Source: Pseudomonas sp. Seg1 (GTDB taxonomy: Bacteria; Pseudomonadota; Gammaproteobacteria; Pseudomonadales; Pseudomonadaceae). From it: 64,000 nt of DNA. The position numbers were made by a program, and so were the translations under genes. The notes beneath the pieces are model-generated. The model saw only the letters and a program-made list of their open reading frames with translations. It had not been told where the DNA came from and ran no database searches. Below are positions 16,972 to 26,452 of this stretch, piece by piece (position 1 is the stretch's first letter; the number at the start of each line of letters is the position of its first letter). The DNA lies in NCBI RefSeq assembly GCF_018326005.1, contig NZ_AP021903.1, positions 372,001 through 436,000 on the forward strand, read 5' to 3'.

Positions 16972-18636
16972 ATGAGCACGAGCATCACGGCGGACGGCGT
17001 CAACGCCGACCAGCCTGCGTTCCTGTCCAAGGAACGCATCATCGCCAAGCCCGGTTTCAACCGCTGGCTGGTACCACCGGCCGCTCTGGCCATTCACCTG
17101 TGCATCGGCATGGCCTACGGTTTCTCGGTGTTCTGGCTACCGCTGTCCAAGGCGTTGGGCATCACTGCGCCAGTGGCTTGCGCGCCGGACATGAGCTTCA
17201 TCGCTCAGGTGTTTTCTTCGCAATGCGACTGGCCGATCTCGATGCTCGGCTGGATCTACACCCTGTTCTTCATCTTTCTCGGCTGCTCGGCAGCGATCTG
17301 GGGCGGCTGGCTCGAACACGCCGGGCCACGCAAGGCCGGTGTCGTATCGGCGCTGTGCTGGTGCGGCGGTCTGCTGATCTCGGCGCTGGGTATTTATACC
17401 CACCAGATCTGGCTGATGTGGATCGGTTCCGGTGTGATCGGCGGTATCGGTCTGGGCCTGGGCTACATCTCGCCGGTGTCGACCCTGATCAAGTGGTTCC
17501 CGGACAAGCGCGGCATGGCTACCGGCATGGCGATCATGGGCTTTGGTGGCGGCGCGATGGTTGGTGCCCCATTGGCCGCAGCGCTGATGGGCCACTTCGC
17601 CTCGCCAACCAGCGTCGGCGTGTGGCAGAGCTTCCTGGTGATGGCCGCGATCTATTTCGTGTTCATGATCGGCGGCGCACTGTCTTACCGCGTACCGCCA
17701 ACTGGCTGGAAGCCTGAAGGCTGGACCGCTCCGGCGAAAAAAGCTTCGAACTCGATGATCACTCACCGTCACGTGCACGTGAATGTCGCGTGGAAAACCC
17801 CGCAATTCCGTCTGGTCTGGCTGGTGCTGTGCCTGAACGTATCGGCGGGTATCGGCATCCTCGGCATGGCTTCGCCACTGCTGCAGGAAGTGTTCGGCGG
17901 CAAACTGCTGGGTGTTGACGTGCCGTTCGGTCAGCTGGATGCCGGGCAACTGGCCTCGATCGCCGCGATTGCGGCCGGTTTCACTGGTCTGTTGAGCCTG
18001 TTCAACATTGGTGGCCGGTTCTTCTGGGCATCGTTCTCGGATTACTTGGGCCGCAAAAACACCTATTTCGTGTTCTTCGCCCTCGGTTTTGCCCTGTATG
18101 CGTTGATCCCGAACCTCGGTCATCTGGGCAACGTTGCGCTGTTCGTGGCGGCGTTCTGCATCATCCTGTCGATGTACGGCGGTGGTTTCGCGACCGTTCC
18201 TGCGTATCTGGCCGACCTGTTCGGTACGCAAATGGTCGGCGCGATCCACGGTCGTCTGCTGACGGCGTGGGCGGCAGCTGGTGTGCTCGGTCCGGTGTTG
18301 GTGAACTACCTGCGTGAGTATCAGCTGAGCATCGGCGTGGAACGCGCGGCGGCTTACGACATCACCCTGTACATCCTCGCCGGCCTGCTGGTGCTGGGTT
18401 TCCTCTGCAACATGCTGGTACGCCCGGTGGCTGACAAGTACTTCATGACCGACGCTGAGCTGGCGGCCGAACAGGCACTGGGTCATGACAAAGGTGCTGA
18501 CGCGACCACCGTGCTGGAATGGAAAGCCGCGCCGGGCAGCAAGCCGTTGGCGGTGGCTGCGTGGCTGGTGGTGGGTATTCCGTTGGCGTGGGGTGTGTGG
18601 GTGACCCTGCAGAAAACGGCAGTATTGTTTCACTAA
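16972..18636 (+). CDS. OFA-family MFS transporter
   Basis: A 554-residue major-facilitator protein of the oxalate/formate antiporter type with 12 to 14 membrane segments. Hallmarks are YGFSVFWLPLSKALG in TM1 and GGIGLGLGYISPVSTLIKWF followed by PDKRGMATGMAIMGFGGGA. The start at 16972 (MSTSITADGV) follows a TTGGGGGA ribosome site. A long loop near residues 235-265 separates the two six-helix halves. Members carry monocarboxylates or dicarboxylates; the substrate is not evident and there is no catabolic partner next to it. Confidence 0.87.
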   Translation: MSTSITADGVNADQPAFLSKERIIAKPGFNRWLVPPAALAIHLCIGMAYGFSVFWLPLSKALGITAPVACAPDMSFIAQVFSSQCDWPISMLGWIYTLFFIFLGCSAAIWGGWLEHAGPRKAGVVSALCWCGGLLISALGIYTHQIWLMWIGSGVIGGIGLGLGYISPVSTLIKWFPDKRGMATGMAIMGFGGGAMVGAPLAAALMGHFASPTSVGVWQSFLVMAAIYFVFMIGGALSYRVPPTGWKPEGWTAPAKKASNSMITHRHVHVNVAWKTPQFRLVWLVLCLNVSAGIGILGMASPLLQEVFGGKLLGVDVPFGQLDAGQLASIAAIAAGFTGLLSLFNIGGRFFWASFSDYLGRKNTYFVFFALGFALYALIPNLGHLGNVALFVAAFCIILSMYGGGFATVPAYLADLFGTQMVGAIHGRLLTAWAAAGVLGPVLVNYLREYQLSIGVERAAAYDITLYILAGLLVLGFLCNMLVRPVADKYFMTDAELAAEQALGHDKGADATTVLEWKAAPGSKPLAVAAWLVVGIPLAWGVWVTLQKTAVLFH

Positions 18637-18660
18637 GTAATTGGTAAAACGCAGTACCCC

Positions 18661-18750
18661 TGTAGGAGTGAGCCTGCTCGCGATAGCGGTCTGACAGTCA
18701 CAGAAATGGTGACTGTGAGGCCCTCATCGCGAGCAGGCTCACTCCTACAG
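18661..18750. repeat. REP-type inverted repeat pair (family A)
   Basis: Two arms (TGTAGGAGTGAGCCTGCTCG and its complement) flank a central 9-bp hairpin (CAGTCAC with GTGACTG). This is a Pseudomonas REP doublet between the MFS gene and hisB, with no coding content. Confidence 0.88.
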
Positions 18751-18905
18751 TCGGTTTGGGGTGCCTGTAATGGCTTGTATGGACATGTCTACCCGCGACA
18801 GCCGGGGGTTCTATCCGTCTGCCATGTCACGTCTCGTGTTTCTGTTTCGGCCCCGCGTGCCTATAATGGCTGCCTTTTTCGCCCAATGATTTTGCGGAGC
18901 TGGTG

Positions 18906-19499
18906 ATGGCCGAACGTAAGGCGTCTGTCGAGCGCGACACTCTGGAAACCCAGATCAAAGCCTCGATCAACCTTGATGGCACCGGAAAGGCCCGATTTGA
19001 TATCGGTGTTCCTTTTCTTGAGCACATGCTGGATCAGATCGCCCGTCACGGGTTGATCGACCTGGATATTGAATGCAAGGGCGATCTGCATATCGACGAC
19101 CACCATACGGTGGAAGACGTCGGTATCACTCTCGGCCAGGCCTTCGCCAAAGCCATCGGCGACAAAAAAGGCATCCGTCGCTACGGCCACGCCTACGTGC
19201 CGCTCGATGAAGCGCTGTCGCGCGTGGTGATCGACTTCTCCGGCCGCCCAGGCCTGCAGATGCACGTGCCGTACACCCGCGCCACCGTAGGCGGCTTCGA
19301 CGTCGACTTGTTCCAGGAATTCTTCCAGGGCTTCGTCAACCACGCACTCGTCAGCCTGCACATCGACAACCTGCGCGGCACCAATACCCACCACCAGATC
19401 GAAACCGTGTTCAAGGCTTTCGGCCGCGCCCTGCGCATGGCCGTGGAGCTGGATGAGCGCATGGCCGGGCAAATGCCATCGACCAAAGGCGTTCTGTAA
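18906..19499 (+). CDS. hisB: Imidazoleglycerol-phosphate dehydratase HisB
   Basis: A 197-residue monofunctional HisB catalysing the sixth step of histidine synthesis, without the phosphatase domain found in enteric HisB. The metal-binding motifs HHT ([11 protein letters not shown]) and a second set (NTHHQIE) are present, together with [16 protein letters not shown]. It heads the hisB-hisH-hisA-hisF block. A GTG three bases upstream is an alternative start. Its stop and the hisH start share an A (TAATG). Confidence 0.97.
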   Translation: MAERKASVERDTLETQIKASINLDGTGKARFDIGVPFLEHMLDQIARHGLIDLDIECKGDLHIDDHHTVEDVGITLGQAFAKAIGDKKGIRRYGHAYVPLDEALSRVVIDFSGRPGLQMHVPYTRATVGGFDVDLFQEFFQGFVNHALVSLHIDNLRGTNTHHQIETVFKAFGRALRMAVELDERMAGQMPSTKGVL

Positions 19500-20137
19500 T
19501 GCAGACGGTTGCAGTTATCGATTACGGCATGGGCAACCTGCACTCGGTGGCCAAGGCCCTCGAGCACGTCGGTGCCGGCAAGGTGTTGATCACCAGCGAT
19601 GCGGACGTGATCCGCGAAGCCGACCGCGTGGTATTCCCCGGCGTCGGTGCAATTCGCGATTGCATGGCGGAAATCCGTCGTCTCGGTTTCGACTCGCTGG
19701 TGCGTGAAGTCAGCCAGGATCGTCCTTTCCTCGGCATCTGTGTCGGCATGCAAGCCTTGCTCGACAGCAGCGAAGAGAACGACGGCGTCGACTGCATCGG
19801 CCTGTTCCCGGGCGCGGTGAAGTTCTTCGGCAAAGACCTGCATGAGGACGGCGAACACCTGAAAGTCCCGCACATGGGCTGGAACGAATTGAAACAGAAG
19901 GTCAGCCACCCGTTGTGGCATGACATTCCGGACATGGCGCGTTTCTACTTCGTGCACAGCTACTACATCGCCGCCGCCAACGCGCGTCAGGTGGTGGGCG
20001 GCGGTCATTACGGTGTCGATTTCGCCGCAGCGCTGGCCGAAGGCTCGCGCTTTGCCGTGCAGTTCCATCCGGAGAAGAGCCATACACATGGCCTGCAATT
20101 GCTGCAGAACTTCGCGGCGTGGGACGGTCGCTGGTAA
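19499..20137 (+). CDS. hisH: Imidazole glycerol phosphate synthase glutaminase subunit HisH
   Basis: A 212-residue class-I glutamine amidotransferase that supplies ammonia to HisF. The nucleophile cysteine is in [12 protein letters not shown] (about C82), and the His/Glu pair in FHPEKSH completes the triad. It is translationally coupled to hisB and to the DUF2164 gene, each overlap being one base (TAATG). Confidence 0.97.
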   Translation: MQTVAVIDYGMGNLHSVAKALEHVGAGKVLITSDADVIREADRVVFPGVGAIRDCMAEIRRLGFDSLVREVSQDRPFLGICVGMQALLDSSEENDGVDCIGLFPGAVKFFGKDLHEDGEHLKVPHMGWNELKQKVSHPLWHDIPDMARFYFVHSYYIAAANARQVVGGGHYGVDFAAALAEGSRFAVQFHPEKSHTHGLQLLQNFAAWDGRW

Positions 20138-20394
20138 TGGCTATCAAGAAGAAACCGCCGATCCTGACCCTCACTCCCGAGCAGGAGAGCGAGGCCAATC
20201 ACAAGATCAAACGCTTCATGGAGGATCGATTCGAACTCGACCTCGGCTCGTTTGAAGCGGCGGAAATTCTTGAGCTGTTTACCCGCGAAATTGCTCCGCA
20301 CTATTACAACAGGGCGATTTTCGATGTGCAGACCCACCTTAAGGAGCGGTTTGAAAGCATCGAAAGCGACCTGTGGGCGCTCGAAAAAAATTAA
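20137..20394 (+). CDS. DUF2164-family protein in the his operon
   Basis: An 85-residue protein with a basic start ([12 protein letters not shown]) and the DUF2164 core EANHKIKRFMEDRFELDLGS, then EILELFTREIAPHYYN. Its start overlaps the hisH stop by one base. It lies between hisH and hisA, a position not filled in enteric his operons. No enzymatic motif is visible. A role linked to histidine synthesis is suggested only by position. Confidence 0.85.
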   Translation: MAIKKKPPILTLTPEQESEANHKIKRFMEDRFELDLGSFEAAEILELFTREIAPHYYNRAIFDVQTHLKERFESIESDLWALEKN

Positions 20395-20480
20395 GAGCAG
20401 CGGCAAGCGTCAAGCTGCAAGCTGCAAGAGATAGACGCGCGTGCGCGCTTGCAGCTTATGGCTTGCAGCTTGCCGCTCTT
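20393..20480. repeat. Inverted repeat, family D
   Basis: Arms starting AAGAGCAGCGGCAAGCGTCA and ending CTTGCAGCTTGCCGCTCTT pair around a short GC-rich centre (GCGCGTGCGCGC). Each arm also contains a direct repeat of AAGCTGCAAG. It occupies the gap between the DUF2164 gene and hisA inside the operon. Confidence 0.8.
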
Positions 20481-20497
20481 TTGACGAAGGAAAAAGC

Positions 20498-21235
20498 ATG
20501 CTGATTATTCCCGCTATCGATCTTAAAGACGGTGCCTGCGTACGTCTGCGCCAGGGCCGCATGGAAGATTCCACAGTGTTCTCCGATGACCCGGTGAGCA
20601 TGGCTGCCAAGTGGGTGGAGGGCGGTTGCCGTCGTCTGCATCTGGTCGATCTGAATGGCGCGTTCGAAGGTCAGCCGGTCAACGGCGAAGTGGTCACCGC
20701 GATCGCCAAGCGCTACCCGACCCTGCCGATCCAGATCGGCGGTGGCATCCGTTCGCTGGAAACCATCGAGCACTACGTCAAGGCGGGCGTGAGCTACGTG
20801 ATCATCGGCACCAAAGCCGTGAAAGATCCGGCGTTCGTCGCTGAAGCCTGCCGTGCATTCCCGGGCAAGATCATTGTGGGTCTGGATGCCAAGGACGGTT
20901 TTGTCGCCACTGATGGCTGGGCTGAAATCAGCACCGTGCAAGTCATCGATCTGGCCAAGCAGTTTGAAGCCGACGGCGTGTCTTCGATCGTTTATACCGA
21001 CATCGCCAAAGACGGCATGATGCAGGGCTGCAACGTGCCGTTTACCGCTGCGCTGGCTGCGGCCACCAAGATCCCGGTGATCGCGTCCGGCGGCATCCAC
21101 AATCTCGGTGACATCAAGTCGCTGCTCGACGCCAAGGCGCCAGGCATCATCGGCGCCATCACTGGCCGGGCGATCTACGAAGGCACCCTCGACGTCGCCG
21201 AAGCGCAAGCTTTCTGCGATTCGTACCAAGGCTGA
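20498..21235 (+). CDS. hisA: ProFAR isomerase HisA
   Basis: A 245-residue TIM-barrel isomerase of histidine synthesis. The catalytic aspartates are in [17 protein letters not shown] (D8) and in [13 protein letters not shown]. Phosphate-binding loops GGGIR and SGGIHNLGD are present. The start at 20498 follows GAAGGAAAA; the upstream in-frame sequence is the inverted repeat and is excluded. Confidence 0.97.
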   Translation: MLIIPAIDLKDGACVRLRQGRMEDSTVFSDDPVSMAAKWVEGGCRRLHLVDLNGAFEGQPVNGEVVTAIAKRYPTLPIQIGGGIRSLETIEHYVKAGVSYVIIGTKAVKDPAFVAEACRAFPGKIIVGLDAKDGFVATDGWAEISTVQVIDLAKQFEADGVSSIVYTDIAKDGMMQGCNVPFTAALAAATKIPVIASGGIHNLGDIKSLLDAKAPGIIGAITGRAIYEGTLDVAEAQAFCDSYQG

Positions 21236-21244
21236 GGACTGACC

Positions 21245-22015
21245 ATGGCGCTGGCCAAACGCATCATCCCTTGCCTGGACGTGGACAACGGCCGGGTCGT
21301 CAAAGGTGTGAAGTTCGAAAACATCCGCGACGCCGGTGACCCGGTGGAAATCGCCCGTCGCTATGACGAGCAGGGTGCCGACGAGATTACCTTTCTCGAC
21401 ATCACCGCCAGCGTCGATGGCCGCGACACTACGCTGCATACCGTTGAGCGCATGGCCAGCCAGGTGTTCATCCCGCTGACCGTCGGTGGCGGTGTGCGTA
21501 CCGTGCAGGACATCCGCAACCTGCTCAATGCCGGTGCCGACAAGGTCTCGATCAACACCGCAGCTGTGTTCAATCCGGAATTCGTTGGTGAAGCAGCGCA
21601 GCATTTCGGCTCGCAATGCATCGTCGTCGCCATCGACGCCAAGAAAGTCTCCGGCCCCGGCGAAACCCCGCGCTGGGAAATCTTCACCCACGGCGGCCGC
21701 AAGCCGACCGGCCTCGACGCGGTCGAGTGGGCGAAGAAAATGGAAGGCCTCGGCGCCGGTGAGATCCTGCTGACCAGCATGGATCAGGACGGCATGAAAA
21801 ACGGCTTCGACCTCGGCGTGACCCGCGCCATCAGCGATGCACTGGGCATTCCGGTGATCGCTTCCGGCGGTGTGGGCAATCTGCAGCATCTGGCTGACGG
21901 CATCCTCGAAGGCCATGCCAGCGCCGTGTTGGCGGCGAGTATTTTCCACTTCGGCGAATACACCGTGCAGGAAGCCAAGGCGTATATGGCGCAACGCGGG
22001 ATTGTGATGCGCTAA
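21245..22015 (+). CDS. hisF: Imidazole glycerol phosphate synthase cyclase subunit HisF
   Basis: A 256-residue TIM barrel that, with HisH, forms IGP and AICAR. It begins [20 protein letters not shown] with catalytic D12, and the second catalytic aspartate lies in [12 protein letters not shown]. It follows hisA by 9 bases and is paralogous to it. A perfect-stem hairpin follows at 22037. Confidence 0.97.
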   Translation: MALAKRIIPCLDVDNGRVVKGVKFENIRDAGDPVEIARRYDEQGADEITFLDITASVDGRDTTLHTVERMASQVFIPLTVGGGVRTVQDIRNLLNAGADKVSINTAAVFNPEFVGEAAQHFGSQCIVVAIDAKKVSGPGETPRWEIFTHGGRKPTGLDAVEWAKKMEGLGAGEILLTSMDQDGMKNGFDLGVTRAISDALGIPVIASGGVGNLQHLADGILEGHASAVLAASIFHFGEYTVQEAKAYMAQRGIVMR

Positions 22016-22036
22016 ACCGTACAGGCCAGTGGACAG

Positions 22037-22071
22037 CATGGCGTACCCAAGGCACTCTTGGGCACGCCATG
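22037..22071. terminator. Hairpin after hisF, without a clear U tract
   Basis: A 15-bp near-perfect stem (CATGGCGTACCCAAG and its partner, with one mismatch) surrounds a 5-base loop. It is placed to end or attenuate the his transcript before the next gene. The bases after it are not T-rich, so an intrinsic terminator is uncertain. Confidence 0.5.
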
Positions 22072-22088
22072 GATTTCGGTAGCCCGAC

Positions 22089-22844
22089 ATGATCAAACGC
22101 CTGCTTCTTGTTCTCGCCAGTGCCTGTGTGTTGCTGCTCGATACTGCCCGGGCCGAAAACAGTCCTGACACCGATCTGGTGCTCCTCACCGAAAACTTCC
22201 CGCCGTACAACATGGCGAAGAACGGCAAGAATTTCGCTCAGGGCGAGAACATCAACGGCATTGCCACCGACATCGTGCGCGAGATGTTCCAGCGCGCCGG
22301 CATCACCTACAGCCTGACCCTGCGTTTCCCTTGGGAGCGCGTCTACAAACTGGCCCTGGAAAACCCCGGTTACGGTGCGTTCGTGATGGCGCGGCTGCCG
22401 GATCGCGAAAAACTCTTCAAGTGGGTCGGCCCGATCGGCCCCGACGACTGGATCCTGTTGGCCAAGGCTGACAGCAAGATCACCCTCGAAACCCTCAATG
22501 ACGCGCGCAAGTACCGGATCGGTGCCTACAAGGGCGATGCGATTGCCGAGACGCTGACCAAGCAGGGCTTGAAGCCAGTGGTCGTGCTGCGTGATCAGGA
22601 CAATGCGAAGAAACTGGTCAACGGTCAGATCGATCTGTGGGCAACCGGCGATCCTGCCGGCCGTTATCTGGCGCGGCAGGATGGCGTGACCGGACTCAAG
22701 ACCGTGCTGCGTTTCAACAGCGCCGAACTGTATCTGGCGCTGAACAAGGACGTCTCCGACGAAGTTGTGGCCAAGCTGCAGGCTGCGCTCGATCAGCTGC
22801 GCAAAGAAGGCGTGGTTGACGACATCATGGCAAGGTATCTGTAG
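22089..22844 (+). CDS. Periplasmic substrate-binding protein (SBP_bac_3 type)
   Basis: A 251-residue exported protein with a signal peptide ending at about residue 23 (LLLDTARAEN). The mature part shows the family 3 pattern: LLTENFPPYNM, then NGIATDIVREMFQRAGI, and the hinge-region segment YRIGAYKGDAIAE. Such proteins bind amino acids or similar compounds. No ABC permease or ATPase gene adjoins it, so it is an orphan binder. Its last 20 bases overlap the convergent gene. Confidence 0.85.
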   Translation: MIKRLLLVLASACVLLLDTARAENSPDTDLVLLTENFPPYNMAKNGKNFAQGENINGIATDIVREMFQRAGITYSLTLRFPWERVYKLALENPGYGAFVMARLPDREKLFKWVGPIGPDDWILLAKADSKITLETLNDARKYRIGAYKGDAIAETLTKQGLKPVVVLRDQDNAKKLVNGQIDLWATGDPAGRYLARQDGVTGLKTVLRFNSAELYLALNKDVSDEVVAKLQAALDQLRKEGVVDDIMARYL

Positions 22845-24210
22845 CGTTCGGCAAGTCTGGCTCCGGCTCTGGTAATGGCGCGGTGACCTCGTTGTCTGCC
22901 GATGGCGTATCGATGATCGCCTGTACTGCCGGTTCAACCAAAGGCACAACCATTACTTCAGGCTCCGTCGGCGTGTATTGGCTGATGTGCAAGCTGTTGC
23001 CATCGGTGTAACTGACGTCGTCGGTAACGTGCGTACCGTCCGCGCGTAGCAGCACATAATCACTTTGCATCAGATAGACCCCTATCGAGCTGTTTTTTGC
23101 CATAACGGCAGCGACCTCGATTGGCGCGGGGTTGAGCCATTCATTCGACTGAATTTCGCACTGGGTAAAAGCATTGTTCAACCGCGCCGAAAACAGGAAC
23201 GGCTGGCGAGCGTTGCTTTGCCATTGAGCGCCGAACTCGATCGAGGTGAGCTGGGTGAAGGTGCGCAGGTTTTCCGATCTCTGGGCGCGGGGTGCCGTCC
23301 AGCGAATCGGTCTGGCGTCATCTTGGCCGTTCTTGCAATGGCCGACGAGCTGATAGTAATCCGTGCGTTGCAGAAGATAGAAAGGTGACTCTCGCAGTTG
23401 CTCGCGTCTGGAAAGTTGTGGGTCCTTCACCGCGAACCATGGAAGCCTAGCGGTCTGTGTGGGGTGTTCAGGTACCTGCGCACAGGGAGGTATTTCACTG
23501 TCGAGCACGGGCAAGGTGGGGGCAGGATTGACCTCGAGCGAAATCCGAATGCGCAGCGAATAGACGAACAAGTTGTCGGGTCTGGAATAACCGCTACAGC
23601 CGACAAAGGTGCCGGGCACCAAGTAAATTTCATCCGCTGGTGCCGATGGCGGAATGGCGCTCCAGGTGCTGATGCTTTTTCGAGCGCCGCTGCTCCTGTC
23701 ATTCCATGTCTGTTCACTGAGACCAGAAGCGATCACAAGGTCGGCACGGACACAGCGGACGGCGTTGAAAGAAGGTTTTTGATGGCCGTCGGAACATACC
23801 GATCCCAGCGCCACGTAACCTTCGGGAGGAACGGGGCGCCAGATCGCTCCGTCCTTTTTCGATCCCGATCCGGTGTCTTCCCAGATCAGTTCGTAGTCGA
23901 CAGGCCGGCATAGTGCTTTGCCTTTGGCAGGATCTGCGCTGGGTGTATCAGCCTCGCAAACCACGGCCACGATATGCCTGCCAGTGATGTTGTCGTGGTT
24001 ATCAATGAGCACGTCGCCCAATGGGAAATAGCCGGGAAGCACATCGGCGGCCGGGGTCGGACGCCAAATCGCGGCCTTTTTTGCCCGTGAACCGTGGGTG
24101 TCCCAGATGCGGAGAAACTCCGTCGTGAAGTTGATCAGCAGGTTGTCGTGGCGGATGGGCTCCATTTGCCCGGCTGGCACAGCGGTATCGTCATGCGTCG
24201 TCATAGTCAC
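22825..24210 (-). CDS. Vps62-like (DUF946-type) protein
   Basis: A 461-residue protein built of repeated segments carrying IWRPTPAADVLPGYFPLGDV and AIWRPVPPEGYVALGSVCSD, followed by the SAIPPSAPADEIYLVPGTFVG segment. This is the pattern of Vps62-related proteins, also common in fungi and plants. There is no signal peptide. The C-terminus is an acidic, proline-rich tail (EPEPDLPNATD). The function is unknown; some relatives occur near toxins or lectin-like proteins. It is a single gene overlapping the convergent binding-protein gene by 20 bases. Confidence 0.75.
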   Translation of the reverse strand: MTMTTHDDTAVPAGQMEPIRHDNLLINFTTEFLRIWDTHGSRAKKAAIWRPTPAADVLPGYFPLGDVLIDNHDNITGRHIVAVVCEADTPSADPAKGKALCRPVDYELIWEDTGSGSKKDGAIWRPVPPEGYVALGSVCSDGHQKPSFNAVRCVRADLVIASGLSEQTWNDRSSGARKSISTWSAIPPSAPADEIYLVPGTFVGCSGYSRPDNLFVYSLRIRISLEVNPAPTLPVLDSEIPPCAQVPEHPTQTARLPWFAVKDPQLSRREQLRESPFYLLQRTDYYQLVGHCKNGQDDARPIRWTAPRAQRSENLRTFTQLTSIEFGAQWQSNARQPFLFSARLNNAFTQCEIQSNEWLNPAPIEVAAVMAKNSSIGVYLMQSDYVLLRADGTHVTDDVSYTDGNSLHISQYTPTEPEVMVVPLVEPAVQAIIDTPSADNEVTAPLPEPEPDLPNATDTLP

Positions 24211-24319
24211 TCCTGATAGTTGAAAGGCGACTCAGGGAGTCGCAACCTGTTGCAGGTCTAACTATCCGGATGTAGGCCCAACCTCTGGCGGTAACTATGT
24301 ATTGCGTGGTGACCGCGTG

Positions 24320-25096
24320 TTACCGATACACGCCGTCTTTGCCATGACCGGCCATAGCGCGATTGCTGCGCACGCTGATCATTTGCTTGATGTCGATCCA
24401 TTCGATGCCCTGAGCCTTGAGCTTGGGCAGCTCGCGCTCCAGCACAGCGAGGGTCTGCGGGTACGGATGGCCGATCATCACCGCCGATCCTTGTTTGTGC
24501 GCCAGGCTGATCGCCGTCTGCAATTGGGTGAAAATTGCCGCTTCGGTGCGCTCGTCATCGAGAAACACATCCCGCGACACGCTCGCCAGATCGATCTTCT
24601 GCGCCTGTTGCGCCGCCACGGTTTGCGCACTGGTGCGGCTGTCGACGAAGAACTTGTGGCGGCGCTGCAATTCAGCCATCAACCACGCCATCGCCACTGG
24701 TTGCGCGGTCATGCGGCTGCCCATGTGGTTATTGATGCCGGCGGTGTAGGGGACCATTTTGAAAGCGGCTTTGAGGCGTTTTTCAAGTTCTTCGATGGGC
24801 AGTTCGGGGTGCCAGGCATACGGCCCGGTGGCCGGGTCCATGGGCATGTGCAGGATCACGATTTTGCCGGCGCGATGGGCTTCCCGGGCAAATTCGGTGG
24901 CGTGCGGGGTGTCGGGCATGATCGCCGTGGTCACCGGGCCGGGCAAGGCCAGCACGCGGCGATCCCGGGGCAGGTTTTGCCCCAGGTCATCGATGATCAG
25001 TGTCAGGTAGGCTTTGTGAGGTGTCGAACCAGCGGGCTCTGCATGAGCAGCACCCGCCAGACAGCACAACAGAACGAAGACGAAACGCAGAGACAT
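24320..25096 (-). CDS. yibQ: Divergent polysaccharide deacetylase family protein (YibQ type)
   Basis: A 258-residue exported protein with signal peptide MSLRFVFVLLCCLAGAAHA. The NodB-like fold shows LTLIIDDLGQN (metal Asp pair), VILHMPMDP and GINNHMGSRMTAQ. It matches E. coli YibQ in length and in its place downstream of envC. The substrate is not established; a role in peptidoglycan or envelope polysaccharide modification is likely. It starts 2 bases after ctpA ends. Confidence 0.87.
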   Translation of the reverse strand: MSLRFVFVLLCCLAGAAHAEPAGSTPHKAYLTLIIDDLGQNLPRDRRVLALPGPVTTAIMPDTPHATEFAREAHRAGKIVILHMPMDPATGPYAWHPELPIEELEKRLKAAFKMVPYTAGINNHMGSRMTAQPVAMAWLMAELQRRHKFFVDSRTSAQTVAAQQAQKIDLASVSRDVFLDDERTEAAIFTQLQTAISLAHKQGSAVMIGHPYPQTLAVLERELPKLKAQGIEWIDIKQMISVRSNRAMAGHGKDGVYR

Positions 25097-25098
25097 CC

Positions 25099-26418
25099 TC
25101 AGCGGCCGGACGTAATGCTCAGCCCTTTGAGCAGGCTCAGGGCCTGGGCCAGTTGGTAATCGTCATCCTGCGGCATGGCCTTGGCCTTGGCGCCGGAACC
25201 GGTCGGTTTGTCGGCGCCGCCGTTGCCATTGCCCAGGTGACCCTGCAGGTCGGCTTCCTTGAAGTAGTCGCCGTCCGCTTCGTTGGTGATCTTCGCCTTG
25301 CGCACTTCGATGTCCGGAACGATGCCCTGGGCCTGGATCGAACGGCCATTTGGCGTGAAGTACAACGCCGTGGTGATCTTCAGTGCGCGGTCGTTGTTCA
25401 GCGGCAGCACGGTTTGTACCGAGCCCTTGCCGAAACTGGTGGTGCCCATGACCACGGCGCGTTTCTGATCCTGCAAGGCGCCGGCGACGATTTCCGATGC
25501 CGAGGCGCTGCCACCGTTGATCAGCACGACCATCGGTACCGCTTCGCTTTCGTCCTTGCCGGTGGCGGAGAAGCGCAGTTCCGAGTTGGCGATCCGCCCC
25601 TTGGTGTAGACGATCAGGCCTTTGGTGATGAAGTGATCAACCACTTCCACCGCTGCCTGCAACACGCCGCCCGGGTTGTTGCGCAGGTCGAGGATGACGC
25701 CGTTGAGCTTCTTGCCGTTGTCCTTGCGCAGCTTGGCCAGGGCTTTGGAAACTTCTTCGCCGGTCTTGACCTGGAACTGGGTGATGCGGATATAGCCGTA
25801 GCCCGATTCGAGCAATTGCGCCTTGACGCTCTTCACCTGAATTACAGCGCGGGCCAGGGTCACGTCGAATGGCGTGCCGCCGTCGCGCACCAGGGTCAGG
25901 GTGATTTTCTGGCCGATCTTGCCGCGCATCTTGTCCACGGCTTCGGTCATGGTCTGGCCGCGCGTCGGTGCGCCGTTGATCTTGACGATGAAGTCACCGG
26001 CCTGAATGCCGGCCTTCGACGCGGGGGTGTCGTCGATTGGCGAGACGACCTTGATGAAGCCGTCCTCGGAACCGACTTCGATGCCCAGGCCGCCGAATTC
26101 ACCGCTGGTGCTTTCCTGCAACTCGGTGAAATCTTCCGGGCCCAGGTAAGCGGAGTGCGGATCGAGGTTGCTGAGCATGCCCTTGATCGCGTTTTCCAGC
26201 AGGGTCTTGTCGTCCACTGGCTCGACATACGCGGCTTTGATCCGGTCCATGACCTCGGCAAAGGTGCGCAACTCTTCCAGCGGCAACGGGGCCTTGGAGG
26301 TTGCAGCAGTGCCTGCTGGAGCGACAGCCGGAGCCGGTTGTGCGGCGAACGCCAGAGGCGCGCCGATCACCAGGGCGATCGTCAGGGCCAGCGAGGTAAG
26401 GCGGGACAAATGCAGCAT
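25099..26418 (-). CDS. ctpA: S41-family C-terminal processing peptidase
   Basis: A 439-residue periplasmic serine protease. Domains in order: signal peptide (to about residue 27), a PDZ domain (FGGLGIEVGSEDGFIKVVSP) and a tail-specific protease core. The Ser/Lys dyad is in GGSASASEIVAGALQ and SFGKGSVQTV. The C-terminus is Gly/Lys-rich. CtpA in Pseudomonas degrades peptidoglycan crosslink hydrolases together with LbcA. Here it sits between envC and yibQ, consistent with envelope remodelling. Confidence 0.93.
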   Translation of the reverse strand: MLHLSRLTSLALTIALVIGAPLAFAAQPAPAVAPAGTAATSKAPLPLEELRTFAEVMDRIKAAYVEPVDDKTLLENAIKGMLSNLDPHSAYLGPEDFTELQESTSGEFGGLGIEVGSEDGFIKVVSPIDDTPASKAGIQAGDFIVKINGAPTRGQTMTEAVDKMRGKIGQKITLTLVRDGGTPFDVTLARAVIQVKSVKAQLLESGYGYIRITQFQVKTGEEVSKALAKLRKDNGKKLNGVILDLRNNPGGVLQAAVEVVDHFITKGLIVYTKGRIANSELRFSATGKDESEAVPMVVLINGGSASASEIVAGALQDQKRAVVMGTTSFGKGSVQTVLPLNNDRALKITTALYFTPNGRSIQAQGIVPDIEVRKAKITNEADGDYFKEADLQGHLGNGNGGADKPTGSGAKAKAMPQDDDYQLAQALSLLKGLSITSGR

Positions 26419-26452
26419 GTCGAACGAACTCCTAATGTTGGTGACTCAACGC

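Noticed and set aside
20456..22228. Long minus-strand open frame across hisA, hisF and the binding-protein start
   Set aside because: It runs antisense through three well-supported genes and resembles no family.
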